55,207 nt of DNA from Microbacterium sp. H83 (GTDB lineage: Bacteria > Actinomycetota > Actinomycetes > Actinomycetales > Microbacteriaceae), in assembly GCF_001650405.1 (NCBI RefSeq), contig NZ_LWCU01000019.1, positions 1 to 55,207 on the forward strand, read 5' to 3'. Below the pieces are notes generated by a model. It saw only the letters and a list, made by a program, of their open reading frames with translations. It was not told the DNA's origin and did not search any database. Positions 8,702 to 16,665 of this stretch are shown here, one piece after another (position 1 is the first letter of the stretch; each line of letters starts with the position of its first letter). The translations under genes were made by a program, and so were the position numbers.

Positions 8702-9163
8702 ATGAGCGACGCTGCGCAGATCGTCGACGAGGAAGTCGTCTACATCGGACGCAAGCAGGCGGGCAACGGCAAGCTCGCCCACTGGTACCGTCCCCTCGTC
8801 AACGGCGTTCTCGAAGAGAGAGAGATCGGCTCCTACAAGCCATACCTGTCAGTGCCGGTCGGCGCGATCGTCACCATCACCCGACCCGCTGACGAGCCTG
8901 AATCGCTGTTCGTCCGCGGCGCTCACGGGCCCAGACTCACCGGCAGCTGGCAGGACACCGCAGAGATCTCGGAGTGGCGCACCCGCGATCGCGCCGAGTA
9001 CCAGCGCGACGCGAACGAGCGCCGCGTGAAGCGTGATCTCGACGGGCTCCCGGATGACTTCGAGAGCGCAATCGACATCCTCGGCAAACACTTCTCACGG
9101 CTCAACAACAGCCAGAGAGCCGCGCTGATGACTCTCGTGACCGCGCGCATCCTCCGCTACTGA
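8702..9163 (+). CDS. Hypothetical plasmid protein
   Basis: 153 residues with CGGAGGA upstream of the ATG. The N-terminal half is beta-rich and the C-terminal half helical and charged (TRDRAEYQRDANERRVKRDL). No known family is recognised. It is the first gene after P2, so it should be expressed early whenever the motif-1 operator is open. Confidence 0.7.
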   Translation: MSDAAQIVDEEVVYIGRKQAGNGKLAHWYRPLVNGVLEEREIGSYKPYLSVPVGAIVTITRPADEPESLFVRGAHGPRLTGSWQDTAEISEWRTRDRAEYQRDANERRVKRDLDGLPDDFESAIDILGKHFSRLNNSQRAALMTLVTARILRY

Positions 9164-9173
9164 GGGGTTCGCC

Positions 9174-10316
9174 ATGTCCACTCTCGACCTGCTCGACGAC
9201 AGCTTCCCCCATGGCACCCCGGACGGGTACAGGCAGGGATGCCGCAGCGCAGCATGCCCCGCAGTCATCCCGTGCCGCACCGTCCACTCCCGGTACTCCG
9301 GCGACTACTCATTCGCCCGTCTGATCGACGCCGGCGTGCCCCTCGCCGAGATCCTCGAGCGCGACGCGGCCGAACGCGCGAATGCCCGTCAAGGAGACCG
9401 CGCAGCCGCCCGCGAAGCACGGCGCGCAGCGGATACTCCGGCCAAGCGCACCCCCTCCCGGAAGGCGCCACCCACTCCACGAGCGAAGCGCAAGCCAGCA
9501 CCCGGCCGAGACGTCGACGAGTATCAACGGGCGCTCGAGCAGCGCAGCGACGAGCTCGCCCGCTGGCAGATCGAGCGCCGCCGGCTGCGGGAGGCGCTCG
9601 CCCTCATCACCGAGCAGCTCGAGGCGGCGACGATCGCCACGGGAGCCGGCCTGTCCCTCGGCGGCGTGATCGAGCAAGCCCTGCTGCAGGCCACCCAGCG
9701 ACATGCAGCAGCAGCCGCCGAGCTCGCGGCACACGACGAGCAGCGCCCTTCCCCGCCGACTAAGCCGCGCCGCCAGACAACGCCGCGGCCGCGGACCTCC
9801 ACCACGCCTCGACAGCTGCAGCCGCACGGCACCAACGCCTGCCGCGCGCGCGGATGCGATCGACCCGAGTGCATCGAAGCGGGACGCACCTACCACCGCG
9901 AATGGATGGCGAAGCGGGCCACCGCCCCGATCCCCCGTCAGCACCATGGCACCGCTTACGGCTATCAGCTCGGCTGCAAGGACCGCGACCAGTGCCCTGC
10001 GGAGACCTCGTGCGCCGACGCTTCACTGGCCGAGGAGCGACGCCGGCGCCGGGAGTCCGGCGTCGCGCCGCAGGCCCCGCGCGTGTCCGCCGAACCGATC
10101 CGACAGCACGTCCGTCAGCTCATGGCATCCGGCATGGCCGTCCTCGAGATCGCCGACCAGGCGCAGGTTTCCAAGACCGGCGTGAAGATCCTCCTCTACG
10201 GCCGCTCAGGTGCTCGCAAGGGGGAGCTGCCTCGTGAGATCGAAGCGGAGAAGGCGCAGCGGCTCCTCGCGCTGGAGCCGCTCACCGCAGCCCCGAAGCT
10301 CGAACGCTCCGCCTGA
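9174..10316 (+). CDS. HGT/Cys-knuckle repeat protein with C-terminal helix-turn-helix
   Basis: 380 residues. Three copies of a Cys/His module: HGTPDGYRQGCRSAACP (near residue 13), HGTNACRARGCDRPEC (near 222) and HGTAYGYQLGCKDRDQCP (near 260), each followed by a basic helix. A long charged coiled segment lies between modules 1 and 2. The C terminus (VLEIADQAQVSKTGVKILLYG) looks like a helix-turn-helix. Similar HGT..GY..GC knuckles occur in actinophage and plasmid proteins of unknown role. Probably DNA-binding, and a candidate regulator of the plasmid promoters (inference). Confidence 0.65.
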   Translation: MSTLDLLDDSFPHGTPDGYRQGCRSAACPAVIPCRTVHSRYSGDYSFARLIDAGVPLAEILERDAAERANARQGDRAAAREARRAADTPAKRTPSRKAPPTPRAKRKPAPGRDVDEYQRALEQRSDELARWQIERRRLREALALITEQLEAATIATGAGLSLGGVIEQALLQATQRHAAAAAELAAHDEQRPSPPTKPRRQTTPRPRTSTTPRQLQPHGTNACRARGCDRPECIEAGRTYHREWMAKRATAPIPRQHHGTAYGYQLGCKDRDQCPAETSCADASLAEERRRRRESGVAPQAPRVSAEPIRQHVRQLMASGMAVLEIADQAQVSKTGVKILLYGRSGARKGELPREIEAEKAQRLLALEPLTAAPKLERSA

Positions 10317-10338
10317 CACCGACATCAGGAAGGCCACC

Positions 10339-10602
10339 ATGAACGACCGCACCACCCCTACCGTCACCGTCACGATTCAAGTCCCCAGCAACGCACCCGA
10401 GGACGTGATCTCCCGGGTCACAGCCCTCGGCACGGAGCTCGGCGCCCAGGGCGGAATCGACCAGGTTCTCCTCGATCTCGTGCGCACCTGTCACGTCTGC
10501 GGGTGCACCGACGAGCGAGCATGCTTCGGCGGCTGTTGGTGGGCCAACGACGAGGGTGCCGCCGACCTCTGCTCGAGCTGCGCGGACGGGCCCCGCCAAT
10601 GA
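10339..10602 (+). CDS. Small zinc-finger protein
   Basis: 87 residues with AGGAAGG 7 nt before the ATG. The C-terminal half, CHVCGCTDERAC, then GGCWW, then LCSSC, is a multi-Cys finger of a type common in phage and plasmid proteins. The N-terminal half is a short beta/helix segment. It overlaps the next gene by 4 bp (ATGA). Function unknown. Confidence 0.7.
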   Translation: MNDRTTPTVTVTIQVPSNAPEDVISRVTALGTELGAQGGIDQVLLDLVRTCHVCGCTDERACFGGCWWANDEGAADLCSSCADGPRQ

Positions 10603-10790
10603 CGCAGGAAGCTACCGCCCGGATCTGCCTGGCGGGCATCACAGGATCACGCGGCTACTGCGGACGCAAAGCGACGTCGGCAGCCACGGCCGTCGCAGAC
10701 GTGACCTGCAAGGACTGCAGCGCAGCCGTGCGCGCAGACCAGCAGGCCGGCATCCTCTCCCCCGAGCTGACGGCGGCGATCGCATGCTGA
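10599..10790 (+). CDS. Small Cys-rich protein
   Basis: 63 residues. Cys residues at ICLAG and YCGR and a CKDC pair suggest another zinc ribbon. Its start is fixed by the ATGA overlap with the gene before, and its end overlaps the next start. No family recognised. Confidence 0.65.
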   Translation: MTQEATARICLAGITGSRGYCGRKATSAATAVADVTCKDCSAAVRADQQAGILSPELTAAIAC

Positions 10791-11224
10791 CCGCCAGCTG
10801 GTCGTCATGGACCCCCGGGCGCCCCGGAGGCGCACTGCGCGGCGTCATCGACCACGTCACCGACAAAGGCACCCACCAGTCCGGCGAGCGGGTGTGGCGC
10901 TGCGCCCACCGCCACGCCACCGAGGCCGACGCCACCCAGTGCGCCAACACCGAGCTCAAGCGCCGACAGAACGCCCGGCGTCTGAACTGGTCGCAACGGG
11001 TCACCATGCGGATGATCGCCGATGGTCGATCCCCCTCCGGCGGCGCGAGCTACCTCGACACGGCAGGCCTGGGGATCCCCGGCGGCACCATCCAATCCCT
11101 CCGCCGGCGCGGACTGATCGAGCGCTACTCCTGGATCGAACCAGGATGGGTGCTCACCAAAGCCGGTGTCGACGCCATCAACAGCGGCGCGTGCAACGAA
11201 CCCGAGGACAACGTCGACGACTGA
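10784..11224 (+). CDS. Hypothetical protein with winged-helix-like C terminus
   Basis: 146 residues from an ATG that overlaps the previous gene by 7 bp. The segment LRRRGLIERYSWIEPGWVLTKAGVDAI reads like the recognition helix and wing of a small winged-helix domain. The N-terminal half holds a Cys/His pair (WRCAHRH). Last gene of the P2 operon. DNA binding is plausible but unproven. Confidence 0.65.
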   Translation: MLTASWSSWTPGRPGGALRGVIDHVTDKGTHQSGERVWRCAHRHATEADATQCANTELKRRQNARRLNWSQRVTMRMIADGRSPSGGASYLDTAGLGIPGGTIQSLRRRGLIERYSWIEPGWVLTKAGVDAINSGACNEPEDNVDD

Positions 11225-11247
11225 CCACCCGACCTCCGCAACTCCGA

Positions 11248-11285
11248 TGTCCGCGAACACCCTCAAACCCGGCCTATACCCAGCA
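11248..11285 (+). promoter_or_regulatory. Motif-2 promoter-like element, copy B
   Basis: TGTCCGCGAA (11248-11257), 13 bp, GGCCTATACCCAGCA (11271-11285). It lies just upstream of promoter P3, so the 11387 genes have both motif types, in the opposite order to the 7200 genes. Confidence 0.68.
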
Positions 11286-11316
11286 AGAAAGGCCTGCAGC
11301 AACGTCAGGCACGGGG

Positions 11317-11365
11317 TTCCCCTACCGGGCGCGCAGGCGTATAGTCAGTGAATGTCACATTCACT
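11317..11365 (+). promoter_or_regulatory. Promoter P3 with motif-1 palindromic operator
   Basis: TATAGT (11340-11345) is followed by the 19-bp palindrome AGTGAATGTCACATTCACT (11347-11365). The -35 position holds only a weak TTCCCC (11317-11322). Geometry matches P1, P2, P4 and P5. Drives 11387-12264. Confidence 0.75.
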
Positions 11366-11386
11366 AATTGATTGAGGAGAAACGCC

Positions 11387-11686
11387 ATGACCATCACCCA
11401 GACCGCCGCCCCCACGGGCACCGCGGTCACCATCACAGGAACCGTCCGCACACCGCTCACCCTCGTCCGCCGGCTCACCGACCGCCGAGCACGAGTCGGT
11501 TTCCGCGTCGACACTGACACCGGCCCGTACAACGTCCACGCCAACGGCGCCCTCGCCGAGCTGCTCCGGCTGACGACGCACCGGGGCGATCACGTCACCG
11601 TCCACGCCGCCGCTGCCACGTTCAGCCACCCCGCCCAGACCATCCCCGACCTCGAGGCCGACAGTGTCGAGCTCGACATTGACTGA
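11387..11686 (+). CDS. Hypothetical plasmid protein
   Basis: 99 residues with GAGGAGA 6 nt before the ATG. The sequence alternates hydrophobic and polar residues as in a small beta barrel (TITGTVRTPLTLV, RVGFRVDTDTG, HVTVHAA), compatible with an OB-like fold. No family recognised. Confidence 0.68.
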   Translation: MTITQTAAPTGTAVTITGTVRTPLTLVRRLTDRRARVGFRVDTDTGPYNVHANGALAELLRLTTHRGDHVTVHAAAATFSHPAQTIPDLEADSVELDID

Positions 11687-11753
11687 GTCCGCCGCCGCGC
11701 CGCATCAGGATGGGAACCTGACCATCCCGCAGCGCGCAGCAGGAGAGACCGAC

Positions 11754-11975
11754 ATGGCGAACATCTTCCACATCAACGGCAAAGACGTCGATGTCACCGA
11801 CCGCGCTGCAGTACAGGCACTCACGCCGGACGAGTACCGCGAACTGCTCGAGCTCACCTTGCAGGATCAGGCCTCCCCCGACGACACGATCGTCGGCCTG
11901 CACCAGGAGCAGCCCGACGCCGGCACGGGCTTCATCATCACCAACCCGTCGACCGGCGGTGATGACGATGCCTAG
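11754..11975 (+). CDS. Small acidic hypothetical protein
   Basis: 73 residues started at the ATG preceded by AGGAGAG; a longer in-frame start at 11664 would overlap the previous gene. N-terminal MANIFHINGKDVDVTD, then an acidic helix and a low-complexity acidic end. It overlaps the next gene by 8 bp. Function unknown. Confidence 0.6.
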   Translation: MANIFHINGKDVDVTDRAAVQALTPDEYRELLELTLQDQASPDDTIVGLHQEQPDAGTGFIITNPSTGGDDDA

Positions 11976-12264
11976 CCTGCGCCGAACCATCGGCCCCGCC
12001 GCCAATTCGGTCGTGGCTCCCATCGCTGCGCTCCTGACCGGCAAGGGATCCGAGGCCGCGGTGCCGGTCCAGCCGCCGGCACCGCCAGCCAGCCCCAAGC
12101 TCGACCCCTGGCATGAGGCGTTTTCCTACGCGAAGAGCTCCGGCCTCAGCCGCGCGAGTGCGCAGGACTTCGCCGACCACTACGCGGCCTACATCGAGGA
12201 CCGCACGAACGAGATCCGCTACCCGGATCTCCCGCTGCCGACCCCGAGCGAGTTCATCCCGTGA
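11968..12264 (+). CDS. Hypothetical protein
   Basis: 98 residues; the start overlaps the previous gene. It has a Pro/Ala-rich linker followed by a conserved-looking helical segment (DPWHEAFSYAKSSGLSRASA). No family recognised. A hairpin at 12297-12328 follows. Confidence 0.6.
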   Translation: MPSLRRTIGPAANSVVAPIAALLTGKGSEAAVPVQPPAPPASPKLDPWHEAFSYAKSSGLSRASAQDFADHYAAYIEDRTNEIRYPDLPLPTPSEFIP

Positions 12265-12296
12265 CCGGTCGCGCATCGACACACTGACCCATCCAC

Positions 12297-12328
12297 AACG
12301 GGCTCCGGCGATCACGCTGGGGCCCGTT
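12297..12328 (+). terminator. Hairpin terminator after the P3 operon
   Basis: A 10-bp stem (12297-12306 with 12319-12328, one G.U pair) with a 12-nt loop, followed by TCTCGTTG. It ends only 5 nt before motif-2 copy C, so one unit stops and the next starts in the same short gap. Confidence 0.6.
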
Positions 12329-12333
12329 CTCGT

Positions 12334-12371
12334 TGTCCGCGAAGCCCTCTCCGCTCGGCCTATACCCAGCA
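12334..12371 (+). promoter_or_regulatory. Motif-2 promoter-like element, copy C
   Basis: TGTCCGCGAA (12334-12343), 13 bp, GGCCTATACCCAGCA (12357-12371), 17 bp before the ATG at 12389, which carries GGAGG. No motif-1 palindrome or standard promoter lies nearby, so motif 2 is probably the sole promoter of the next gene. Confidence 0.7.
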
Positions 12372-12388
12372 GAGATCACGGAGGCGCT

Positions 12389-13795
12389 ATGTGTGACGAC
12401 ATCGACCACGGTGGGCGACGTTGCCCCTCGTCGACGGCAGACGGACAGCGGCGCCGGCGAGCGGACCAACGTGCCGCGGCCGCAGCCGATCAGGTTCGCG
12501 CGTTCATCGGCGCCACACCTTTCCGACCGGAGTCGGGCGAGCTGATGCGGATGAGCTCGCGTCCCAGCTACTACGACACCGATGAGTGGATCGAGTACGA
12601 CGAGACGCTGCGCGCGTCAGCTGAGCGGCATGGGATCGAGATCTCGGAAGCCGACCGTGCCGATGGCCTTTGGGAGGGCGAGTCAGAGCCCGCCGGCGCC
12701 TACGTCGTCCACGCAGAGAGTTTCGAGCAGATCACGGCATGGGCGGGCGAGATCGCTGGCCGATACAACCAGGACAGTGTCATGGCGGGCTACTTCGACC
12801 AGGACGGCCCCGACCGGGTCTACTCATTCCCGGTCGGCCTCGACGAGCAAGACCGGGTGCAGCACACGCTCGACATCCTCCGAGACGCCGGCGCCTCCGG
12901 CGGCAGACTCTACGACGGCAAGCTCGAGATCGCAGAGCCGGCCTCGTACCCGCTGCCACCGGCAGCAGTGAACGCGATCGCCTCCCGGCTCGGCGTCGAC
13001 CCCAGCTTCGCTCAGGCGCACGTCACGTTCGTCGAGGGGGATGAGCGCTATCTGCGGCACACGCCGATCAAGGAGATCCAGTCCCTCCGCGAGCGGTACG
13101 CCGATGCTCAGGGACTCCCTCGTCGACGCGGCATCCCTCACCTGACAGACATGGACGACATCGCGGCCGCACGCGCCTACGACGTCGCACCCCACGAGCC
13201 GGCCCACCCGCGGGTCGCCCGCTCCTACCGGTCGTTCCGGCACCACATCGCTGCCCAGTGGGACATGCTCACCGAAGCCGGCTACCGCTTCGAGCCCTGG
13301 CACGGCGAGAGCGAACAGCCTTACGCCGACTCCGCGGCGATGCTCCGAGATCTCCGCGAGAACAAGCACCTGTTCTACTTCCGCACCGACGTCTCACAGA
13401 ACACCGAGGGCGCCCTTCCCCCCGATCACCCCATGGCCACCCAGATCCCGGTCACCCTCCCCACGGGCGAGCGATCGAGGATGATCGCCAACGACGTGTT
13501 CCGAGCCGTTCACGATGCTCTCGCCCACAGTGAAGGGCACCAGTTCGGGCCCTACGGCGAGAAGCGGGCGTGGTGGACCCACCGCTCATGCCTGCCACGC
13601 GATGCCCGGCTCGCGCTGTGGTGCGAAACCCGCGCGCAGAACTGCTGGACCAACGCCGGCCCCCACATGGTCACCGGCGAGTCCTCGAGCGGTGAGCTCC
13701 GATTGAAACGCCGTGGCGAAGACGGATGGGCGCCCATAAGCGATCGGCCCTACGCGCAACAGAAGTGCGTGCGCGTCCCGAGCGCCCTCACCTAA
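12389..13795 (+). CDS. Large plasmid protein with phage polyvalent-type C-terminal domain
   Basis: 468 residues from the ATG behind GGAGG. N terminus: a Cys pair (MCDDIDHGGRRC) and an Arg-rich helix. Middle: an alpha/beta segment (VVHAESFEQITAWAGEIAGRY). C terminus: FRAVHDALAHSEGHQFGPYG, AWWTHRSCLPRDARLALW and ETRAQNCW, a pattern seen in phage and plasmid polyvalent proteins injected with DNA. The spaced His residues may form an enzymatic centre. Preceded only by motif 2, it could be made during transfer. Activity is not known. Confidence 0.65.
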   Translation: MCDDIDHGGRRCPSSTADGQRRRRADQRAAAAADQVRAFIGATPFRPESGELMRMSSRPSYYDTDEWIEYDETLRASAERHGIEISEADRADGLWEGESEPAGAYVVHAESFEQITAWAGEIAGRYNQDSVMAGYFDQDGPDRVYSFPVGLDEQDRVQHTLDILRDAGASGGRLYDGKLEIAEPASYPLPPAAVNAIASRLGVDPSFAQAHVTFVEGDERYLRHTPIKEIQSLRERYADAQGLPRRRGIPHLTDMDDIAAARAYDVAPHEPAHPRVARSYRSFRHHIAAQWDMLTEAGYRFEPWHGESEQPYADSAAMLRDLRENKHLFYFRTDVSQNTEGALPPDHPMATQIPVTLPTGERSRMIANDVFRAVHDALAHSEGHQFGPYGEKRAWWTHRSCLPRDARLALWCETRAQNCWTNAGPHMVTGESSSGELRLKRRGEDGWAPISDRPYAQQKCVRVPSALT

Positions 13796-13863
13796 CAAGC
13801 TCGCCGCAGTCAGCTCGACCGAACCGCGCGCAAGCCGCCGTCGACGACGACGACGACGAGCAG

Positions 13864-13910
13864 TTGACGACGTCCGCCCCCTGGCATATGATTGTGAATG
13901 TCACATTCAC
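13864..13910 (+). promoter_or_regulatory. Promoter P4 with motif-1 palindromic operator
   Basis: TTGACG (13864-13869), 17-bp spacer, TATGAT (13887-13892), then GTGAATGTCACATTCAC (13894-13910). A near-consensus vegetative promoter whose start site is covered by the palindrome. Drives the ArdC-like gene at 13938. Confidence 0.82.
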
Positions 13911-13937
13911 TGTCAGTCGCAATCGAGGGAGGACCAC

Positions 13938-14807
13938 ATGACCACCACCAAGACCCGTCGCCCCGCACGCCGCACACCCGAGGAGCGCCGCGCGCAAGCC
14001 GAGGCGCTGCACGAGCAGCTCACCGCGCAGGTCGCCACGCTGGCGGAGAGCGAGAACTGGAAGGCGTGGCTGCGCTTCGCCGGCACCGTCCGCCGGCGGT
14101 CGTTCTCCAACCAGATGCTCATCCTCGCCCAGGGCGGCACGCACTGCCTCGGCTACCGGCAGTGGGAGGCCCTGGGCCGTCACGTCGTGAAGGGCGCGAA
14201 GTCGATCAAGATCTTCGGCTACTCCACCAAGCGGATCGTAGAGAAGGACGAGACCACCGGCGAGGAGACCACCAGCAGCCGTGTCATCTACCCGGTGCTG
14301 TCGGTCTTCGACGTCCGCGACACCGATGGCGACCCGCTGCCCCAGCAGCCCGCCACCTACCTCGAGGGTGACGACGTCGACGGCCTCTTCGACCAGCTCG
14401 AGCAGTTCATCACCGCTCGGGGATGGGATGTCGCGCTCGAGGACATCGAGCAGGACGGCCTCAACGGCTACACCGATGGCGCTACCCGCCAGATCCGCGT
14501 CGACGCCAAGATGTCGCCGGCAATGCGCGTCAAGACCCTCCTCCACGAGATCGGCCACGCGCTGCTGCACTTCGAGGATGGCGCCACCCGCGAGCACCGC
14601 GGCCTGATCGAAACGGAGGCCGAGTCCACCGCCTACGCCGCCGGCGCGCTCCTCGGGCTGGACACGAGCTCGTGGTCGATCGGCTACGTCGCCGGCTGGT
14701 CCAACGCCGACGTCGACCTCATCCGCAGCACCGCCGGCAACGTCCTGCGCGCGGTGAACACGATCGCCGACGCACTGCTGGGAGACGAAGACGACGCGGC
14801 CGCGTGA
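13938..14807 (+). CDS. ArdC-like antirestriction protein (ssDNA-binding plus zincin domain)
   Basis: 289 residues with GAGGGAGGA upstream. The N-terminal ArdC domain has the typical RRRSFSNQMLILAQ and GYRQWEALGRHVVKGAKSI. The C-terminal metallopeptidase-like domain has LLHEIGHALLHF (HExxH) and a downstream ETEAESTAYA Glu helix. ArdC proteins bind single-stranded DNA and protect incoming plasmids from restriction after conjugation. A motif-1 promoter right in front fits a gene that is silent in an established host and switched on at entry (inference). Confidence 0.9.
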   Translation: MTTTKTRRPARRTPEERRAQAEALHEQLTAQVATLAESENWKAWLRFAGTVRRRSFSNQMLILAQGGTHCLGYRQWEALGRHVVKGAKSIKIFGYSTKRIVEKDETTGEETTSSRVIYPVLSVFDVRDTDGDPLPQQPATYLEGDDVDGLFDQLEQFITARGWDVALEDIEQDGLNGYTDGATRQIRVDAKMSPAMRVKTLLHEIGHALLHFEDGATREHRGLIETEAESTAYAAGALLGLDTSSWSIGYVAGWSNADVDLIRSTAGNVLRAVNTIADALLGDEDDAAA

Positions 14808-14814
14808 CGGAGGA

Positions 14815-14846
14815 CCGGGGTGGGCCGGATCTTGGGTCCACCCCGG
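14815..14846 (+). terminator. Hairpin after the ArdC-like gene
   Basis: A 9-bp GC-rich stem (14815-14823 with 14838-14846) and 14-nt loop, 4 bp before motif-2 copy D. No T run. As with the hairpin at 12297, it sits directly against a motif-2 element. Confidence 0.55.
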
Positions 14847-14850
14847 CATC

Positions 14851-14888
14851 TGTCCGCGAACACCGCTCCCCGCGGCCTATACCCAGCA
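14851..14888 (+). promoter_or_regulatory. Motif-2 promoter-like element, copy D
   Basis: TGTCCGCGAA (14851-14860), 13 bp, GGCCTATACCCAGCA (14874-14888), 25 bp before the ATG at 14913. Likely promoter of the 14913-17218 genes. Confidence 0.7.
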
Positions 14889-14912
14889 GAAGACTTCCCG
14901 GAGGACCACTCA

Positions 14913-15641
14913 ATGCGCACCCGAACTCGCCGCACCCTCGGCGCCACCCTCACGGCCATAGCCGCCGCGATCGTCGCCGCGGTCGTTCTGCCCACCCTCC
15001 CGCAGACGCCCGAGGACGTCACGCCGGCGCCAGCGATCGCAGTCACCACCGAGACCCCGGCGCAGCAACTCTCGCCTGATGCCGCAGCTGCAATGGATCT
15101 CCTCGAGGCACTCGCCCCCGCCGAGCCAGCGAACCAGGACACCTACGAGCGCGACGACTTCGGCCAGCGCTGGGCCGACATCGACCGCAACGGCTGCGAT
15201 CAGCGCAACGACGTCCTCGCCCGCGACCTCACCGACACCACCACCAAGCCGGGAACCCACGAATGCGTGGTGCTCACCGGCACCCTCCACGACCCGTACA
15301 CCGGGAGCACCATCGTCTTCCAGCGGGGACAGGCCACCAGCGAGTTCGTCCAGATCGACCACATCGTGCCCCTCGCCTGGGCATGGAGGCAGGGCGCCGA
15401 CACCTGGAGCATCGAGCAGCGCGAGACCTTCGCCAACGACCCACTGAACCTGCAGGCGACAGACGGCCCCACCAACCAGTCCAAGAGCGACCGCGGTCCC
15501 GGCGACTGGATGCCGCCCGACACGTCCTACGCCTGCACCTACGCCGCGCGCTTCATCGAGATCCTCGCGACCTACCAACTCACCATCAACACCACCGACC
15601 GATCGGCGCTGGCCACTCAACTGACCAGCTGCAGCGCCTAA
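14913..15641 (+). CDS. Secreted HNH-family nuclease (DUF1524-like)
   Basis: 242 residues with GGAGG before the ATG. An N-terminal signal peptide or anchor (RTRRTLGATLTAIAAAIVAAVVLP) precedes a DUF1524-type HNH core: IDHIVPLAWAWR supplies the catalytic His pair, NDPLNLQATDGPTNQSKSD the metal-binding Asn/Asp region, with a following GPGDWMPP. Such enzymes are extracellular nucleases of actinobacteria. Roles in mating, such as degrading external DNA or acting on a recipient, are speculative. Confidence 0.85.
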   Translation: MRTRTRRTLGATLTAIAAAIVAAVVLPTLPQTPEDVTPAPAIAVTTETPAQQLSPDAAAAMDLLEALAPAEPANQDTYERDDFGQRWADIDRNGCDQRNDVLARDLTDTTTKPGTHECVVLTGTLHDPYTGSTIVFQRGQATSEFVQIDHIVPLAWAWRQGADTWSIEQRETFANDPLNLQATDGPTNQSKSDRGPGDWMPPDTSYACTYAARFIEILATYQLTINTTDRSALATQLTSCSA

Positions 15642-15656
15642 GCGCCAGGAGCACTC

Positions 15657-16067
15657 ATGAGCACCCTCCGCAGCGTCACCATCACCGACGACACCGGCAC
15701 CCGCTACACAGACCTGTTCGACGACGTCGCCCTCGACGACTACGAGATCCTCCGATCGACAACCGGGATCCGCGGCGTCGACGCGATCGTGCCGGCCGAC
15801 CCCTTCGCGCCGCGCGCCTCCGCAGACGGCCCCCTCGGCGCACTGATCCTCCGCTGGGCGCAGGCGCACGTCGACGGCCCCAGCTACATCATCAGCTGGC
15901 AGTACATCGACGCGCACGACATCCACACCGTGGCGATCGCCAACACCAACACCCGCGAGCTGCACTTCGTGAACCTGTTCGGACACGTCATCGCCGGACG
16001 CCGCGCCTACCGCCTCCGCGAGCTCGCGGACGCGCTGGACCTGCTGATCGAGCCCACCTTCGAGTGA
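15657..16067 (+). CDS. Hypothetical plasmid protein
   Basis: 136 residues, alpha/beta, no Cys. The segment FVNLFGHVIAGRRAYRLRELADALDLL ends the protein. GCCAGGAG lies upstream. It sits 15 bp after the nuclease gene, so the two may work together; an inhibitor role is possible, but nothing in the sequence shows it. Confidence 0.65.
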   Translation: MSTLRSVTITDDTGTRYTDLFDDVALDDYEILRSTTGIRGVDAIVPADPFAPRASADGPLGALILRWAQAHVDGPSYIISWQYIDAHDIHTVAIANTNTRELHFVNLFGHVIAGRRAYRLRELADALDLLIEPTFE

Positions 16068-16071
16068 CCCC

Positions 16072-16665
16072 ATGATCCCCGACGACATCGCCCGCACCAT
16101 CATCCACGGCAGCCCACAAGGCTACGACCTCGGATGCCGCAGCAAGGGCGGGTGCGCCAACCACGGCCATCCCACGCTCATGACCTGCGTCGCCGCCCAC
16201 GCCGCGGCCGGCTCAGACTGGGCCCTCGGTCGACGTCCTCGCAACGAACCCATCCCCAAGCGTGCGCGCAGGCTCAGCCGCAGACCTCAACAGCCCGCCA
16301 CGAACACGGAGACGCCCCCGCCCGCAGTGGCTCCTGCACCCACCGGCAAACGCCCGATGCCGCGGACACAGATCAAGCACGGCACCGCCCACGGGTTCAA
16401 CCGCGGATGCAAGCGCATCGAGGACTGCCCCAACCACGGATCCGGCGACCCAACCTGCACCGAGGCGCATCGGCGCTACTACCGCGACTACCGCCGGCGG
16501 CAACGCAACGCGCGAAAGATCACCCACGGGACGGCCACCGGCTACTCCTACGGCTGCCACGATCGCAGCAAGTGCCCAGGAGACGCGGACGGGACAACCT
16601 GCCCCGACGCCGCTCGCGCAGCCGAACGCCGGCGCCGCCAGACCGCGAGGAGAACCGCCGCATGA
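16072..16665 (+). CDS. HGT/Cys-knuckle triple-repeat protein
   Basis: 197 residues built from three modules: HGSPQGYDLGCRSKGGC (near residue 10), HGTAHGFNRGCKRIEDCP (near 103) and HGTATGYSYGCHDRSKCP (near 146). Each has a later Cys and an Arg-rich helix such as RRYYRDYRRRQRNAR. This is the same module as in the 9174 protein but without the helix-turn-helix end. Likely zinc-stabilised and nucleic-acid-binding; role unknown. Confidence 0.65.
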   Translation: MIPDDIARTIIHGSPQGYDLGCRSKGGCANHGHPTLMTCVAAHAAAGSDWALGRRPRNEPIPKRARRLSRRPQQPATNTETPPPAVAPAPTGKRPMPRTQIKHGTAHGFNRGCKRIEDCPNHGSGDPTCTEAHRRYYRDYRRRQRNARKITHGTATGYSYGCHDRSKCPGDADGTTCPDAARAAERRRRQTARRTAA

